NCBI RefSeq assembly: GCF_014901205.1
Contig: NZ_JACNMU010000001.1
Span: forward strand, 542,232 to 606,231
Source of the DNA: Meridianimarinicoccus sp. MJW13
GTDB taxonomy: Bacteria; Pseudomonadota; Alphaproteobacteria; Rhodobacterales; Rhodobacteraceae
Reading direction: 5' to 3'
Length of the DNA: 64,000 bases
Made by a program: the position numbers and the translations under genes. The notes beneath the pieces were generated by a model. It was not told the origin of the DNA and did no database searches. It saw only the letters and a list, made by a program, of their open reading frames with translations. Every line of letters starts with the position of its first letter. Position 1 is the first letter of the stretch. Shown here in pieces: positions 35,790-48,505 of this stretch.

Positions 35790-35873
35790 GACGAAGTCTC
35801 CTGTGGAAAGCCGTGCCGCGCGCGGATCAGACCGCGCCACCAAGGCACCGATGGGTCGGGATCGCGGCGGGGC

Positions 35874-36719
35874 TCAGCCCTGAGGCGGGAAGAACAGGTC
35901 GGCGGGCGACAGGGTGAAGATCTCGCAGCCCTCGGCGGTGACGCCGATCGAATGCTCGAACTGCGCCGACAGGGACTTGTCGCGGGTCACCGCCGTCCAG
36001 TCGTCGGCCAGCACCTTGGTTTCGGGACGGCCCAGGTTCACCATCGGCTCGATGGTGAAGAACATGCCCTCTTCCAGTTTCGGCCCGGTGCCCGCACGGC
36101 CATAGTGCAGCACGTTGGGCGGCGCGTGGAACACCCGGCCAAGGCCGTGGCCGCAGAAGTCGCGCACCACCGACATGCGATGCGCCTCGACATAGGCCTG
36201 GATGGCATGGCCGATGTCACCAAAGGTGTTGCCGGGCTTGACCGCCTCGATGCCCTTGAACAGCGCGTCATGGGTCACCTGGATCAGCCGCTCGGCCTTG
36301 CGGGGCAGCTTGCCGGCCACATACATGCGGCTGGTGTCGCCGAACCAGCCATCGACGATGACGGTCACGTCGATGTTCAGGATATCGCCATCCTTCAGCA
36401 CCTTGGCGCCGGGAATGCCGTGGCAGACCACATGGTTCACCGAGATGCACGAGGCATGCTGGTAGCCGCGATAGCCGATGGTGGCCGACTTTGCGCCCGC
36501 ATCCTCGACCGCCTTCTCGATGGCCGCGTCCAGCGCCGCCGTGGTGGCGCCCGGCACGACCATGGGCCCGACCATGTCGAGGATTTCGGCGGCCAGACGG
36601 CCCGCCTTGTGCATCCCGGCAAAGTCCGCCGGTTCATAGATCCTGATGCCGTCTTTCGTCAGACGGCCCTGGCTGCGATCGTCCAAAAACGTCTCTCCCG
36701 GGCGATAAAAATTTGGCAT
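35874..36719 (-). CDS. map: Methionine aminopeptidase, type I
   Basis: A 281-residue metalloprotease that removes the initiator methionine from new proteins. CISVNHVVCHGIPG holds the substrate-binding His, DILNIDVTVIVDGWFGDTSR the two metal-binding Asp residues, CGHGLGRVFHAPPNVLHYG further His residues, and MFFTIEPMVNLG with the later QFEHSIGVTAEG the metal-binding Glu residues. The N-terminus is about 25 residues longer than in E. coli, as often in this family of organisms. It lies downstream of sfsA on the same strand with a 37-base gap. Confidence 0.96.
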   Translation of the reverse strand: MPNFYRPGETFLDDRSQGRLTKDGIRIYEPADFAGMHKAGRLAAEILDMVGPMVVPGATTAALDAAIEKAVEDAGAKSATIGYRGYQHASCISVNHVVCHGIPGAKVLKDGDILNIDVTVIVDGWFGDTSRMYVAGKLPRKAERLIQVTHDALFKGIEAVKPGNTFGDIGHAIQAYVEAHRMSVVRDFCGHGLGRVFHAPPNVLHYGRAGTGPKLEEGMFFTIEPMVNLGRPETKVLADDWTAVTRDKSLSAQFEHSIGVTAEGCEIFTLSPADLFFPPQG

Positions 36720-36756
36720 TCATGTAATACAGCGGCGCTGCGGATGCCAGTGGTGG

Positions 36757-37479
36757 TCAGATCACTTCTGCCGTAGCGGCAGGAATGGGCAGGTTTTCCG
36801 CCAGAATAACCCCATCCTGCGAAATGGTACATCCGTGACACATCATCTCAACTCCGGCGGCAATCGCGCGATCAAACGCCGCCGCATAGGCCGGATCGAT
36901 GTCCCCCGCCAGCCGGAAGCGCGCACAATCGGTGCGCTGCACCACATATAGCATCACCGCGCGATGCCCCTGCGCCACCATGTCGGACAGTTCCTGCAAA
37001 TGCCGTGCGCCCCGCGTGGTGACGCTGTCGGGAAACTCGGCCCAGTCGCCGTCGCGGCGCAGGTGCACGTTCTTGACCTCGACATAGGCATCTGGAAGCC
37101 CGGGCTCGCTCAGCAAGAAGTCGACGCGGCTTTTCTGGCCGTATTTGACCTCGGGCCGGACGGTGCCATAGGCCGCCAGCGCGGGTACGGCGCGGGCCAG
37201 CAGCGCCTCTCTCACCACGCGGTTGGGCACCGCAGTGTCGATGCCCGCCCAATGGCCCCCCGGCAGTTCCGCCAGTCGCCAGCCGTATTTCAGCTTGCGC
37301 TTGGGGTCGTCGTTGGGCTCCAGCCAGACCCGCAGGCCTTCGTCCTTCAGCCCCAGCATCGCGCCGGGGTTGGCGCAATGGGCCGTGATCACTTCTCCGC
37401 TGTCCAGTTCGACATCGGCCAGAAAGCGTTTGTAGCGGCGGATCAGGCGGCCGGGCACCAGTGGGGTTTGAAAGCGCAT
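36757..37479 (-). CDS. sfsA: SfsA-family protein
   Basis: A 240-residue protein of the SfsA family (sugar fermentation stimulation protein), which has an OB-like N-terminal part and a nuclease-like domain. Conserved strings are PGRLIRRYKRFLADVELDSG near the start, HCANPGAMLGL, SRVDFLLSEPGLPDAYVEVK (the Asp and Glu-x-Lys of a PD-(D/E)XK-like core, about 123-142) and FPDSVTTRGARHLQEL. DNA binding has been reported for E. coli SfsA; its true role is unclear. Pairing with map is common in related bacteria. It is divergent from the CinA-like gene with a gap of 46 bases. Confidence 0.93.
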   Translation of the reverse strand: MRFQTPLVPGRLIRRYKRFLADVELDSGEVITAHCANPGAMLGLKDEGLRVWLEPNDDPKRKLKYGWRLAELPGGHWAGIDTAVPNRVVREALLARAVPALAAYGTVRPEVKYGQKSRVDFLLSEPGLPDAYVEVKNVHLRRDGDWAEFPDSVTTRGARHLQELSDMVAQGHRAVMLYVVQRTDCARFRLAGDIDPAYAAAFDRAIAAGVEMMCHGCTISQDGVILAENLPIPAATAEVI

Positions 37480-37525
37480 GGGCCTGACCTATACCCCCAT
37501 TAACAGTCCGGCAAGGAGACCCGAC

Positions 37526-38269
37526 ATGGCTGACCCAAAGGCACAACCGCAGGCCGCGATGCTGGTCATCGGCGACGAGATCCTGTCCGGTCGCACCCGT
37601 GACAGCAACATGCATTACCTCGCCAACGAATTGACCCGCCACGGCGTGCCGCTGGCCGAGGTCCGCGTGGTCAGCGACGCGCACGACGTCATCGTCGCGG
37701 CGATCCGCGAGTTGTCGGCGCGCTACGACCACCTGTTCACTTCGGGCGGGATCGGGCCGACCCATGACGACATCACCGCCGATGCGGTGGCCGCCGCCTT
37801 TGGCGCGCATCTGGACGTGCGCGACGATGCCCGCGCCCTGTTGCAGGCCCATTACGACCGCCAGGGATCGGAATTGAACGCCGCCCGTCTGCGCATGGCG
37901 CGCATTCCCGATGGCGCAACCCTGATCGACAATCCGGTCAGCACCGCGCCGGGGTTCACCCTGGAAAACGTGCATGTGATGGCCGGGGTGCCGTCGGTGT
38001 TTCAGGCCATGGTGGCCTCGGTCCTGCCGACGATCACCGGCGGGCCGCAGATGCTCAGCCAGTCGCTGACCGTGCATCGCGGCGAAGGCGATATCGCCGG
38101 GCCGCTGGCGGACCTGGCCGCAGAATTCGACGATGTCAGTTTCGGCTCCTACCCGTTCATCCGCAATGGCGCCTATGGCTCCAACGTCGTGGCGCGCAGC
38201 ACGGATGCCGCCAGGCTGGGGGCCGCCATGACCCGCCTGCACGCGCTGTTCCCGACGGAGACCGCATGA
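37526..38269 (+). CDS. CinA-like molybdopterin-binding domain protein
   Basis: A 247-residue protein made of the MoaB/Mog-like domain seen at the N-terminus of CinA. AAMLVIGDEILSGRTRDSNM (residues 10-29) and LFTSGGIGPTHDDITADAVA (about 73-92) are the family motifs, and the MAGVPSVFQAMVASVLPTI stretch follows. It lacks the C-terminal nicotinamide-nucleotide amidase domain of full CinA, so pyrophosphatase activity on ADP-ribose or NAD-related compounds is possible but unproven. The ATG at 37526 after GGAGACCCGAC was chosen. Its stop overlaps the start of the next gene (ATGA), beginning a four-gene operon. Confidence 0.88.
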   Translation: MADPKAQPQAAMLVIGDEILSGRTRDSNMHYLANELTRHGVPLAEVRVVSDAHDVIVAAIRELSARYDHLFTSGGIGPTHDDITADAVAAAFGAHLDVRDDARALLQAHYDRQGSELNAARLRMARIPDGATLIDNPVSTAPGFTLENVHVMAGVPSVFQAMVASVLPTITGGPQMLSQSLTVHRGEGDIAGPLADLAAEFDDVSFGSYPFIRNGAYGSNVVARSTDAARLGAAMTRLHALFPTETA

Positions 38270-38994
38270 GCCTGTCCACCACCCATCTAACCGAGGTTCT
38301 GGACGCGACATGGCCGTCTGCAACCTGCCGCACGGACGGCCCCTTCCTGCTGAAGCTCTCGCCCGGAGGCGGCAAACGGGTGCGCGCGGCGCGGCTGTTG
38401 ACCGAGACCTTCACGCCCGCTGATCTGGATCGGGCCGAGACTGCGATGCGCGCCGCCGGTCAGCCGCCGCTGTTCCAGCTGGCCCCCGGTCAGGAGGCGC
38501 TGGACCGCGCCCTTGCGGCGCGCGGCTATGCGGTGGCGGACGAGACCCTGTTCATGACCTGCGACCTGGCCCCGCTGTGCGACATCGACGTGCCGCGACT
38601 GACCGCCTTTGACATCTGGCCGCCGCTTGCGGTGCAGCAGGAGCTTTGGGCCGAGGCCGGGATCGGTCCCGATCGACTGGCGGTGATGACCCGTTGCAAG
38701 GACCCGCACCGCAGCCTGATGGGCCGGGAATGCGACCGGGTCGCCGGCGCGGGCTTCGTGGCCTGCCACGGGGGCGTGGCGATGGTGCACGCACTGGAAA
38801 CCCGGCCAGAGTTTCGCGGTCAAGGGGTGGCAACACGGCTGATGGGACAGGCGGCCCGCTGGGCGGCCGGGCAGGGTGCGCGCCACATGGCGCTGGCGGT
38901 GACGCAAGCCAATACCGTGGCGCGTGCCTTCTATCGCGGGCTTGGCATGGAAGAGCGGCCCGGCTACACCTATCGCATTGGAACACAGGAATAA
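38266..38994 (+). CDS. GNAT-family N-acetyltransferase
   Basis: A 242-residue protein with a C-terminal GNAT domain: ALETRPEFRGQGVATRLMGQ near residues 175-194 is the acetyl-CoA motif, and ANTVARAFYRGLGMEERPGY follows near the end. The N-terminal half (LSPGGGKRVRAARLLTETF and PPLFQLAPGQEALDRALAAR) looks like a degenerate second GNAT unit. The substrate is unknown. It is translationally coupled to the CinA-like gene before it, and the AhpD-type gene begins four bases after its stop. Confidence 0.87.
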   Translation: MSLSTTHLTEVLDATWPSATCRTDGPFLLKLSPGGGKRVRAARLLTETFTPADLDRAETAMRAAGQPPLFQLAPGQEALDRALAARGYAVADETLFMTCDLAPLCDIDVPRLTAFDIWPPLAVQQELWAEAGIGPDRLAVMTRCKDPHRSLMGRECDRVAGAGFVACHGGVAMVHALETRPEFRGQGVATRLMGQAARWAAGQGARHMALAVTQANTVARAFYRGLGMEERPGYTYRIGTQE

Positions 38995-38998
38995 ACCG

Positions 38999-39568
38999 AT
39001 GCCCCTGACCGGCCCCACCGCCCTAGACCTGCCCGCAGTCTCGCCCCTGCCCGAGGAAACCGAAGCCTATTTCAAGTTGTGCGAGGACAAGCTGGGACTG
39101 GTCCCCAACGTGCTGCGGGCTTATGCCTTCGACATCGAGAAGCTGACCACCTTCACCGCGCTCTACAACGATCTGATGTTGGGCGACAGCGGCCTGAGCA
39201 AGCTGGAGCGCGAGATGATCGCGGTGGTGGTCTCCTCCGTGAACCGCTGCTGGTACTGCCAGGTGGCCCATGGCGCGGCCGTGCGGGAGTTGTCCGGCGA
39301 TCCGGCCCTGGGCGAGGCCATGGTGATGAACTACCGCGCCGCCGATCTGGATCCGCGCACCCGCGCGATGCTGGATTTCACCGTCAAGGTGACCGAGGCC
39401 AGCAGCACCATCGAAGAGCCCGACCGGCAGGCCCTGCGCGACCACGGTTTCACCGATCGTGACATCTGGGACATCGCCTCGGTCGCGGGGTTCTTCGCCA
39501 TGTCCAACCGTATGGCCTCGGCCGTGGCGATGGCGCCCAATCCGGAATACCACGGCACCGCCAGATGA
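38999..39568 (+). CDS. AhpD-like peroxidase-related protein
   Basis: A 189-residue protein of the carboxymuconolactone decarboxylase/AhpD superfamily, in the branch often called peroxidase-related enzyme. The redox motif is CWYCQVAHG at residues 83-91, with the Cys-x-x-Cys pair and the proton-relay His. The N-terminus PEETEAYFKLCEDKLGLVPN and the later IWDIASVAGFFAMSNRMASA fit this branch. It probably reduces hydroperoxides or protein disulfides in the cytoplasm. It is the third gene of an operon and overlaps the OmpA-family gene by four bases. Confidence 0.9.
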   Translation: MPLTGPTALDLPAVSPLPEETEAYFKLCEDKLGLVPNVLRAYAFDIEKLTTFTALYNDLMLGDSGLSKLEREMIAVVVSSVNRCWYCQVAHGAAVRELSGDPALGEAMVMNYRAADLDPRTRAMLDFTVKVTEASSTIEEPDRQALRDHGFTDRDIWDIASVAGFFAMSNRMASAVAMAPNPEYHGTAR

Positions 39569-40521
39569 ACCCCGGCTGGCCGTCGGGCCTGGCAGGTGCC
39601 CTGCTTCTGGCTGTTGCAGGGGCCGCCACCGCCGTCGAGACGACGGGGCCTGCCGGCACCACGCAACTGGCTACCCGCAGCGACGCCGCCGCCCCCCACG
39701 GCATTGCCATCGGCCCCGCCGCGCCGTTCCAGCCGCCCGAGGAGGCGGTTCTGGTGGCCCCCCGCCAGCGCATCAGCTGGCGCGGCAGCGATCCCGCCGG
39801 GGCGGATGCCGCACGCCTGCTGGCCGAGATGCAGGCGCGGCTGGCCGGGGACGGGTTCGAGGTGATCTATGACTGCGAAAGCCGCACCTGCGGCGGTTTC
39901 GATTTCCGCGATGCCCTGCCCCTGCTGCCCAGCCCCGAGATGTTCGTGAGCCTGGGGCGCTATGCCTATCTGGCGCTGCGGCGGGAAGATGAGACCGGCG
40001 TGGCGCTGGCCAGCCTGATCGCCAGCCCCGCGCCCGGCGGTGCCTATCTGCAACTGACCCTGGTGGGCGGGGAACCGGAAACGCAGGTGGTTGATCCGTT
40101 GGCGCCCGATCCCGTCGGCGCAGTGGTTGCGGCCCCGGTGGACGATATTGGCCTGCGACTGGAAACCCAAGGCCACGCGGCACTGGACGGCATGGGGTTC
40201 GAGGCCGGCAAGAACGAGATGGAGGCCGAGATCCCGCAGGTTCTGCGCGACCTGGCCGACTGGCTTGCCGCCGATCCGGCGCGGCGCGTGGCGCTGGTGG
40301 GTCACAGCGACTGGACCGGCTCGGCCGAGGCCAACCAGCGCCTGTCGCGGCAACGGGCGCAGGCAGTGGGCGCGATCCTGACTGGCGAGTTGGGCGCGCG
40401 GGCGCGCCAGATCGAAACCCATGGCGCGGGCTTTCTTGCGCCGCGTGTGTCCAACACCACCCCCGAGGGGCGGGCCGCCAACCGCCGGGTCGAGGTGGTG
40501 CTGCGGCCCCCGGCGGAGTAG
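39565..40521 (+). CDS. OmpA-family protein with peptidoglycan-binding domain
   Basis: A 318-residue exported protein. Residues 1-23 form a signal peptide (GLAGALLLAVAGAATAVE). The middle part is unrecognised; it has a likely disulfide in YDCESRTCGGF (about 100). The C-terminal OmpA domain (about 205-315) contains RRVALVGHSDWTGSAEANQR, the Asp and Arg that bind diaminopimelate, and RAANRRVEVVL at the end. It should tether an envelope structure to peptidoglycan. It is the last gene of the CinA-like operon; a copy of the dispersed repeat and a terminator follow. Confidence 0.88.
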   Translation: MNPGWPSGLAGALLLAVAGAATAVETTGPAGTTQLATRSDAAAPHGIAIGPAAPFQPPEEAVLVAPRQRISWRGSDPAGADAARLLAEMQARLAGDGFEVIYDCESRTCGGFDFRDALPLLPSPEMFVSLGRYAYLALRREDETGVALASLIASPAPGGAYLQLTLVGGEPETQVVDPLAPDPVGAVVAAPVDDIGLRLETQGHAALDGMGFEAGKNEMEAEIPQVLRDLADWLAADPARRVALVGHSDWTGSAEANQRLSRQRAQAVGAILTGELGARARQIETHGAGFLAPRVSNTTPEGRAANRRVEVVLRPPAE

Positions 40522-40556
40522 CGGGGCGCTGCCCCCTCTGGCCCTGCCGGGCCATT

Positions 40557-40587
40557 CACCCCCGGAGTATTTTCGCCAAGAAGAATG
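40557..40587 (+). repeat. Dispersed intergenic repeat, copy D
   Basis: CACCCCCGGAGTATTTTCGC then CAAGAAGAATG on the plus strand, the same element as copies A-C in opposite orientation. It lies 36 bases past the stop of the OmpA-family gene in the orientation where GGAG is followed by TATTTT. Confidence 0.75.
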
Positions 40588-40620
40588 AGCGCCGTCCCGG
40601 AAACGGTGAGGCGGAACCGA

Positions 40621-40643
40621 AAACGCGCCCGTGGCGCGTTTTC
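40621..40643. terminator. Bidirectional terminator between ompA-type gene and fadH
   Basis: AAAACGCGCC and GGCGCGTTTT pair perfectly around CGT, giving a stem whose outer part supplies a T-run on both strands. It lies between two converging genes. Confidence 0.8.
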
Positions 40644-40694
40644 CCGCCGAACGGGGATCGTTTGAGGCGCGAACAGGCAGCGCCTCAGCCTGTC

Positions 40695-43447
<2,753 letters not shown>

Positions 43448-43451
43448 GCGA

Positions 43452-45185
43452 TCAAAGATCGGCATAGATATGCTTTTCTTCCTTCGCACCGGGATGGGTG
43501 ACCGCGCCCAGACGAGTCGCGCCCACCAGCTGCGCGTATTTCCACAGCGCACCGGCGGCATAGATGGTGTCGCGCGGGCCGGTCCAGGCCTCCTTGCGAG
43601 CGGCCAGTTCCTCGTCGCTCAGCGCGACCGAGATTTCGCCCTTGATCGCGTCGATGGTGATCTGGTCGCCATCCTGCAACAACGCGATGGGACCGCAATG
43701 GGCCGCTTCCGGGCCGACGTGACCGACGCAGAAACCGCGGGTCGCGCCCGAGAACCGGCCATCGGTGATCAGCGCCACCTTCTTGCCCATGCCTTGACCG
43801 GACAGGGCAGCGGTGGTGGCCAGCATCTCGCGCATGCCGGGGCCGCCAGCGGGGCCTTCGTTGCGGATCACCAGAACCTCGCCTTCCTTGTACTGGCGCG
43901 CTTTCACGGCTTCGAAGGCATCTTCCTCGCATTCGAACACGCGCGCCGGGCCGGTGAAGACCTGCTCTTCGTCGCTCATGCCCGCGACCTTCACGATGGC
44001 CCCATCGGGGGCCAGGTTGCCTTTCAGCCCGACCACACCGCCGGTCTGGGTGATCGGCTTGTCCACCGGATAGATGACACGGCCATCGGCCTCGCCCTCG
44101 ATCAGGTCCAACTCCTCGCCGATGACACGGCCCGAGGCGGTCATGCAGTCTTCGTGGATCAGACCGGCGCGGCGCAGCTCCTTCAGGACCACCGGCACGC
44201 CGCCGGCCTCGTAAAGATCCTTGGCCACAAACTGACCGCCGGGCTTGAGATCGACGAAATAGGGGGTGTCGCGGAAAATGTCGCAAACATCGTCGAGGTT
44301 GAAGTCGATCCCGGCCTCATGGGCAATCGCGGGCAGGTGCAGGCCGGCGTTGGTCGACCCGCCGGTGCAGGCCACGACGCGCGCGGCGTTTTCCAGCGAT
44401 TTGCGGGTCACCACGTCGCGGGCGCGGATCCTCTTTTCAAGCAGGTTCATGACCGCTTCGCCCGAGGCGGTGGCATACTGATCGCGGCTCTCATAGGGCG
44501 CCGGGGCACCCGAGCTGTTCATCAGGGCAAGGCCGATGGCTTCGGACACACAAGCCATGGTGTTGGCGGTGAACTGGCCACCGCAGGCACCGGCCGACGG
44601 ACAGGCGACCTTTTCCAGCGCGGTCAGTTCCTCGTCCGAGTTGGCCCCGGCCTGGTGACGGCCCACGGCCTCGAACACGTCCTGCACGGTCACATCCTTG
44701 CCGTTGAACCGGCCCGGCATGATCGATCCGCCGTAGATGAAGACCGACGGCACGTTCAGCCGCACCATGGCCATCATCATGCCCGGCAGCGACTTGTCAC
44801 AGCCCGCAAGGCCGACGATGGCGTCGTAGCAATGGCCGCGCATGGTCAGCTCGACGGTGTCGGCAATCGCCTCGCGCGAGGCCAGCGAGGACCGCATGCC
44901 CTCGTGCCCCATGGCGATGCCGTCGGTCACGGTGATGGTGGTGAATTCGCGCGGAGTGCCATCGGCAGCCTTGACGCCCATCTTCACGGCCTGGGCCTGT
45001 CGATTCAGGCTGATGTTGCAGGGCGCGGCCTCGTTCCAGCAGGTGGCCACACCGATCAACGGCTGGTGAATTTCCTCCTCGCTCATGCCCATCGCATAGT
45101 AATATGACCGGTGCGGCGCGCGCGCCGGGCCTTCGGTCACATGACGGCTGGGAAGTTTGGACTTGTCGAACGTGCGCTTGAGCAT
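43452..45185 (-). CDS. ilvD: Dihydroxy-acid dehydratase
   Basis: A 577-residue iron-sulfur enzyme that makes the 2-keto acid precursors of isoleucine and valine. Cluster Cys residues are in [15 protein letters not shown] (about 128-142), [17 protein letters not shown] and [15 protein letters not shown]. The C-terminal [19 protein letters not shown] carries the catalytic Ser region. Length and motifs fit the IlvD branch, as opposed to sugar-acid dehydratases (EDD or AraC type), although those are related. It is divergent from the CPBP gene, and the lipoprotein gene follows closely downstream. Confidence 0.93.
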   Translation of the reverse strand: MLKRTFDKSKLPSRHVTEGPARAPHRSYYYAMGMSEEEIHQPLIGVATCWNEAAPCNISLNRQAQAVKMGVKAADGTPREFTTITVTDGIAMGHEGMRSSLASREAIADTVELTMRGHCYDAIVGLAGCDKSLPGMMMAMVRLNVPSVFIYGGSIMPGRFNGKDVTVQDVFEAVGRHQAGANSDEELTALEKVACPSAGACGGQFTANTMACVSEAIGLALMNSSGAPAPYESRDQYATASGEAVMNLLEKRIRARDVVTRKSLENAARVVACTGGSTNAGLHLPAIAHEAGIDFNLDDVCDIFRDTPYFVDLKPGGQFVAKDLYEAGGVPVVLKELRRAGLIHEDCMTASGRVIGEELDLIEGEADGRVIYPVDKPITQTGGVVGLKGNLAPDGAIVKVAGMSDEEQVFTGPARVFECEEDAFEAVKARQYKEGEVLVIRNEGPAGGPGMREMLATTAALSGQGMGKKVALITDGRFSGATRGFCVGHVGPEAAHCGPIALLQDGDQITIDAIKGEISVALSDEELAARKEAWTGPRDTIYAAGALWKYAQLVGATRLGAVTHPGAKEEKHIYADL

Positions 45186-45296
45186 CGGATCCTCCGGGAA
45201 TTCTGGCTGGAAACCGGAATAGGGCGGCCCGCATCCGCGTGCAAGGGCTTCCCCCCGTGTCGCGTCGGGCTATACCGATCCGAAAAGGATCGCCCG

Positions 45297-46193
45297 ATGC
45301 CTGCCCGCCCCCTGCCCCCGCGCTTTGCCGCAATGATCGCCCCCGCCCGCGCCCGGCCTGCCCTGTGGCGGCTGGCGCCGGGGCTGCTGCTGTTGGCGAT
45401 GGTCTATCTGGGGCTGAACGCCGCGATTTGGGCCGCCTACGGGCTGAGCGCGGGCTGGGACCGGGCCGAGATGCTGCTGGCGAAACTCGCCGTGGCCTCG
45501 ACCCCGGCGACGGCGCTGATCCTGCTGGCCAGCTTTGCGCCGATGGCCCTGGGCGCGGCACTGGCGGCGCGGCTGATGCATCGCCGGCCGCTGCGCTCGC
45601 TGACCGGGCCGGGCGGGGTGCTGCTGCGCCATGCCGGGATCGCGGGGCTGGTGGGGCTGGCAGTTTATACCCCGGCGCTGGGGCTGTGGCATCTGGCGCA
45701 GGACAGCCAGCCAAACCTGCCGCCGGGCCTGTGGGCACGGCTGCTGCCGCTGACACTGGCGGCCATCGCGCTGCAAACCTTCGCCGAGGAACTGGTGTTT
45801 CGCGGCTATCTGCAAGGCCAGCTGGCGGTGCGCTTTGCCCGGCCGCTGATCTGGGCGGGGCTTCCGGCGCTGGTCTTCGGGGCGCTGCATCACGATCCGG
45901 CGCGGATGGGCGATGGCGCGCTTGCTGCGGTAATCGCGGCGGTGATCTTCGGCCTGCTGGCCGCCGATCTGACCGCGCGCACCGGCAGCATCGGCGCGGC
46001 CTGGGGGCTGCATTTCGTCAACAACACCGCCGCCATCGCCTTGCTGGCCACGCCAGGCACCATCACCGGCCTGGGCCTGCGGGTGACGCCCTATACGGTT
46101 CAGGACCTTGGCTGGTCGCCGATAGGCACCCTCACCGACCTGATTCCCCTGGTGCTGAGCTGGCTGATCCTGCGCCGGATATTGCCGCGCTGA
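45297..46193 (+). CDS. CPBP-family intramembrane metalloprotease
   Basis: A 298-residue protein with seven or eight membrane helices. The zinc motif is [13 protein letters not shown] with Glu164-Glu165 and the Arg four residues later, followed by [11 protein letters not shown] and [12 protein letters not shown], which supply the His ligands. This is the CAAX protease/bacteriocin-immunity (Abi) family related to Rce1; the natural substrate is unknown. The start ATG at 45297 comes shortly after AAAAGGATCGCCCG. The gene precedes accD by 56 bases, in which a separate promoter can be seen. Confidence 0.87.
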   Translation: MPARPLPPRFAAMIAPARARPALWRLAPGLLLLAMVYLGLNAAIWAAYGLSAGWDRAEMLLAKLAVASTPATALILLASFAPMALGAALAARLMHRRPLRSLTGPGGVLLRHAGIAGLVGLAVYTPALGLWHLAQDSQPNLPPGLWARLLPLTLAAIALQTFAEELVFRGYLQGQLAVRFARPLIWAGLPALVFGALHHDPARMGDGALAAVIAAVIFGLLAADLTARTGSIGAAWGLHFVNNTAAIALLATPGTITGLGLRVTPYTVQDLGWSPIGTLTDLIPLVLSWLILRRILPR

Positions 46194-46222
46194 TTGCAAT
46201 TCCGCCTGCAGGGTCTTATCTC
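46194..46222 (+). promoter_or_regulatory. Likely sigma-70-type promoter of accD
   Basis: TTGCAA (46194-46199), 17 bases, TATCTC (46217-46222). An ATG at 46232 and the preferred start at 46250 follow closely, so the leader is short. Confidence 0.45.
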
Positions 46223-46249
46223 GGCCCAAACATGGAAAAAGGCCCGGCC

Positions 46250-47182
46250 ATGAACTGGATCTCGAATTACGTCCGTCCGACAATCAATTCGCTCTTCTCG
46301 CGGCGCGAGGTGCCCGAGAACCTGTGGACCAAATGTCCCGGCTGCGGCACCATGCTGTTTCACCGCGAACTCGTGGAAAGCCTGAACGTCTGCACCAATT
46401 GCGGGCATCACATGGCGCTTGGTCCGCGCGACCGGCTGTTCTCGCTGTTCGACGGCGGCGCCTATGTCGAGGTTCCGGTGCCCGCGCCGGTGCCCGACCC
46501 GCTGCAATTCCGCGACCAGAAGAAATATCCCGAGCGCATGAAGGCCGCCCAGAAGAAGACCGGCGAATCCGAGGCCATGCTGGTGGCCGAAGGCGAGATG
46601 GGGCGCACCGGCGCCGTGGTCGCGGTGCAGAACTTCGACTTCATGGGCGGCTCCATGGGAATGCATGTGGGCAACGCGCTGATCGCCGGGGCCGAGCGGG
46701 CGGTGGAACGCGGCCTGCCCTTCATCGTCTTTGCCGCTGCCGGGGGCGCACGGATGCAGGAAGGCATCCTGTCGCTGATGCAGATGCCGCGCTCGACCGT
46801 GGCAGTCCAGATGCTGCGCGAGGCCCGGCTGCCCTACATCGTGGTGCTCACCAACCCGACGACCGGCGGGGTGACCGCCAGTTATGCCATGTTGGGCGAC
46901 ATCCAGATCGCCGAACCCGACGCGCTGATCTGCTTTGCCGGGCCGCGCGTGATCGAACAGACCATCCGCGAAAAGCTGCCCGAAGGCTTCCAGCGCGCCG
47001 AATACCTGCTGGAACACGGGATGCTGGACCGGGTGATCCCGCGCAAGGACATGCGCGAGGAACTGATCACCATTCTGCGGTTGCTGCTGCGCAAGTCGCC
47101 CGCCATCAAGGGCGAACTGCCGCCGCCGGGATCGGCCGACAAGAAGGTCGCCAAGGCCGCAAAGGCCGGATCCAAGCCGTGA
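46250..47182 (+). CDS. accD: AccD, acetyl-CoA carboxylase carboxyltransferase beta subunit
   Basis: A 310-residue subunit that, with AccA, transfers the carboxyl group from carboxybiotin to acetyl-CoA to make malonyl-CoA. The zinc finger uses Cys29, Cys32, Cys48 and Cys51. The carboxyltransferase core shows [40 protein letters not shown] and [20 protein letters not shown]. The Lys-rich tail ([13 protein letters not shown]) is typical of related bacteria. The ATG at 46250 gives the family start NWISNYVRP; an ATG at 46232 would add six residues. folC overlaps the stop (GTGA). Confidence 0.96.
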   Translation: MNWISNYVRPTINSLFSRREVPENLWTKCPGCGTMLFHRELVESLNVCTNCGHHMALGPRDRLFSLFDGGAYVEVPVPAPVPDPLQFRDQKKYPERMKAAQKKTGESEAMLVAEGEMGRTGAVVAVQNFDFMGGSMGMHVGNALIAGAERAVERGLPFIVFAAAGGARMQEGILSLMQMPRSTVAVQMLREARLPYIVVLTNPTTGGVTASYAMLGDIQIAEPDALICFAGPRVIEQTIREKLPEGFQRAEYLLEHGMLDRVIPRKDMREELITILRLLLRKSPAIKGELPPPGSADKKVAKAAKAGSKP

Positions 47183-48450
47183 CGGCTGTTGGCTCCGACA
47201 TCCTTCTGGATCGGATGATGTCGCTGCACCCCAAGATCATCGACCTGACGCTGGACCGGGTCTGGCGGCTGCTGGCGCGGCTGGACCACCCCGAGACTCG
47301 GCTGCCGCCGGTGATCCACATCGCCGGGACCAACGGCAAGGGCTCGACCCTGGCGATGCTGCGCGCCGGGTTGGAGGGCGCCGGGCAAAGCTGCCACGCC
47401 TATACCTCGCCGCATCTGGTGCGGTTTCACGAACGGGTGCGGCTGGCCGGACAGCTGATTTCGGAACCCGCGCTGTCGGCGGTGCTGGACGAATGTCTGG
47501 AGCGTAACGGCCCCGACCCGATCACCTATTTCGAGATCACCACCGTGGCCGCCCTGCTGGCCTTTGCCCGCACGCCCGCGGACTGGACCCTGCTGGAAGT
47601 GGGGCTGGGCGGGCGGCTGGATGCCACCAACGTGATCGAAAAACCTGCGCTCTGCGTGATCACGCCGGTGTCGGTGGACCACGAACAGTTTCTGGGCGAC
47701 ACACTGGCCAAGATCGCCTTTGAAAAAGCCGGGATCCTGAAGCGCGGCGTGCCCTGCGTGGTCGGACCCCAGCCCGACGAAGCGCTGGAGGTGATCGAGG
47801 CCCGGGCCGCCCGCGTCGGCGCGCCGCTGCTGGTGCATGGCCAGCACTGGCATGTCTGGGAAGAACGTGGCCGCCTGGTCTTCCAGGATGAAACTGGGCT
47901 GTGCGACCTGCCGCTGCCGGCCCTGCCCGGCGCGCATCAGATCGCCAATGCCGGGGCCGCGCTGGCCGGGTTGCGGCACCTGGGGTTTGGCGAGGCCGCG
48001 TTGGAGGCCGCCATGACCGGCCCCGACTGGCCCGCCCGGATGCAGCGGCTGACCGGCACCTCGTGGAACACGCTGTTGCCGCAGGCCGAGCTTTGGCTCG
48101 ACGGCGGCCACAACGCCGCGGCGGGCGCAGCGTTGTCGCGCCATCTGGCCAGCCTGCCCGACCGGGAAACCCACCTGATCTGCGGCATGCTGCGGACCAA
48201 GGATGCCAGTGGCTATCTGCGTCCGCTGGCAACCCAGGTGACGGGCGTGCAGGCGGTATCAATTCCCGGTGCCGAAGCCACCCTGAGCGCCGAGGAAACC
48301 ACCCACGCCGCACAACAAGCCGGGTTGGCCGCCGCGCCCGCGCGCGATGTCGCCGACGCCTGTGCCCGGATCGCCGCCACCTCTCCGCAGGCCCGCGTGC
48401 TGATCTGCGGCTCGCTCTACCTGGCCGGCGCGGTTCTGGCAGACGCCTGA
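47179..48450 (+). CDS. folC: FolC, dihydrofolate/folylpolyglutamate synthase
   Basis: A 423-residue ligase that joins glutamate to dihydropteroate and lengthens the polyglutamate tail of folates. The ATP loop [14 protein letters not shown] is at residues 48-61; [37 protein letters not shown] and [20 protein letters not shown] are the Mur-ligase-type family motifs, and [13 protein letters not shown] marks the C-terminal domain. It begins with GTG at 47179, sharing bases with the accD stop, an arrangement that couples fatty-acid and folate gene translation in many Proteobacteria. Confidence 0.95.
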   Translation: MTAVGSDILLDRMMSLHPKIIDLTLDRVWRLLARLDHPETRLPPVIHIAGTNGKGSTLAMLRAGLEGAGQSCHAYTSPHLVRFHERVRLAGQLISEPALSAVLDECLERNGPDPITYFEITTVAALLAFARTPADWTLLEVGLGGRLDATNVIEKPALCVITPVSVDHEQFLGDTLAKIAFEKAGILKRGVPCVVGPQPDEALEVIEARAARVGAPLLVHGQHWHVWEERGRLVFQDETGLCDLPLPALPGAHQIANAGAALAGLRHLGFGEAALEAAMTGPDWPARMQRLTGTSWNTLLPQAELWLDGGHNAAAGAALSRHLASLPDRETHLICGMLRTKDASGYLRPLATQVTGVQAVSIPGAEATLSAEETTHAAQQAGLAAAPARDVADACARIAATSPQARVLICGSLYLAGAVLADA

Positions 48451-48505
48451 GCCACGCCCGGCCGGGATCGCCCACGCGGTTCGCGCCGCAATCGCCGGCC
48501 GCCGT

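Noticed and set aside
45239..45296. Long upstream extension of the accD frame through the CPBP gene
   Set aside because: The frame is open by chance because of high GC; accD homology begins only at 46250, and the CPBP protease is the real gene there.
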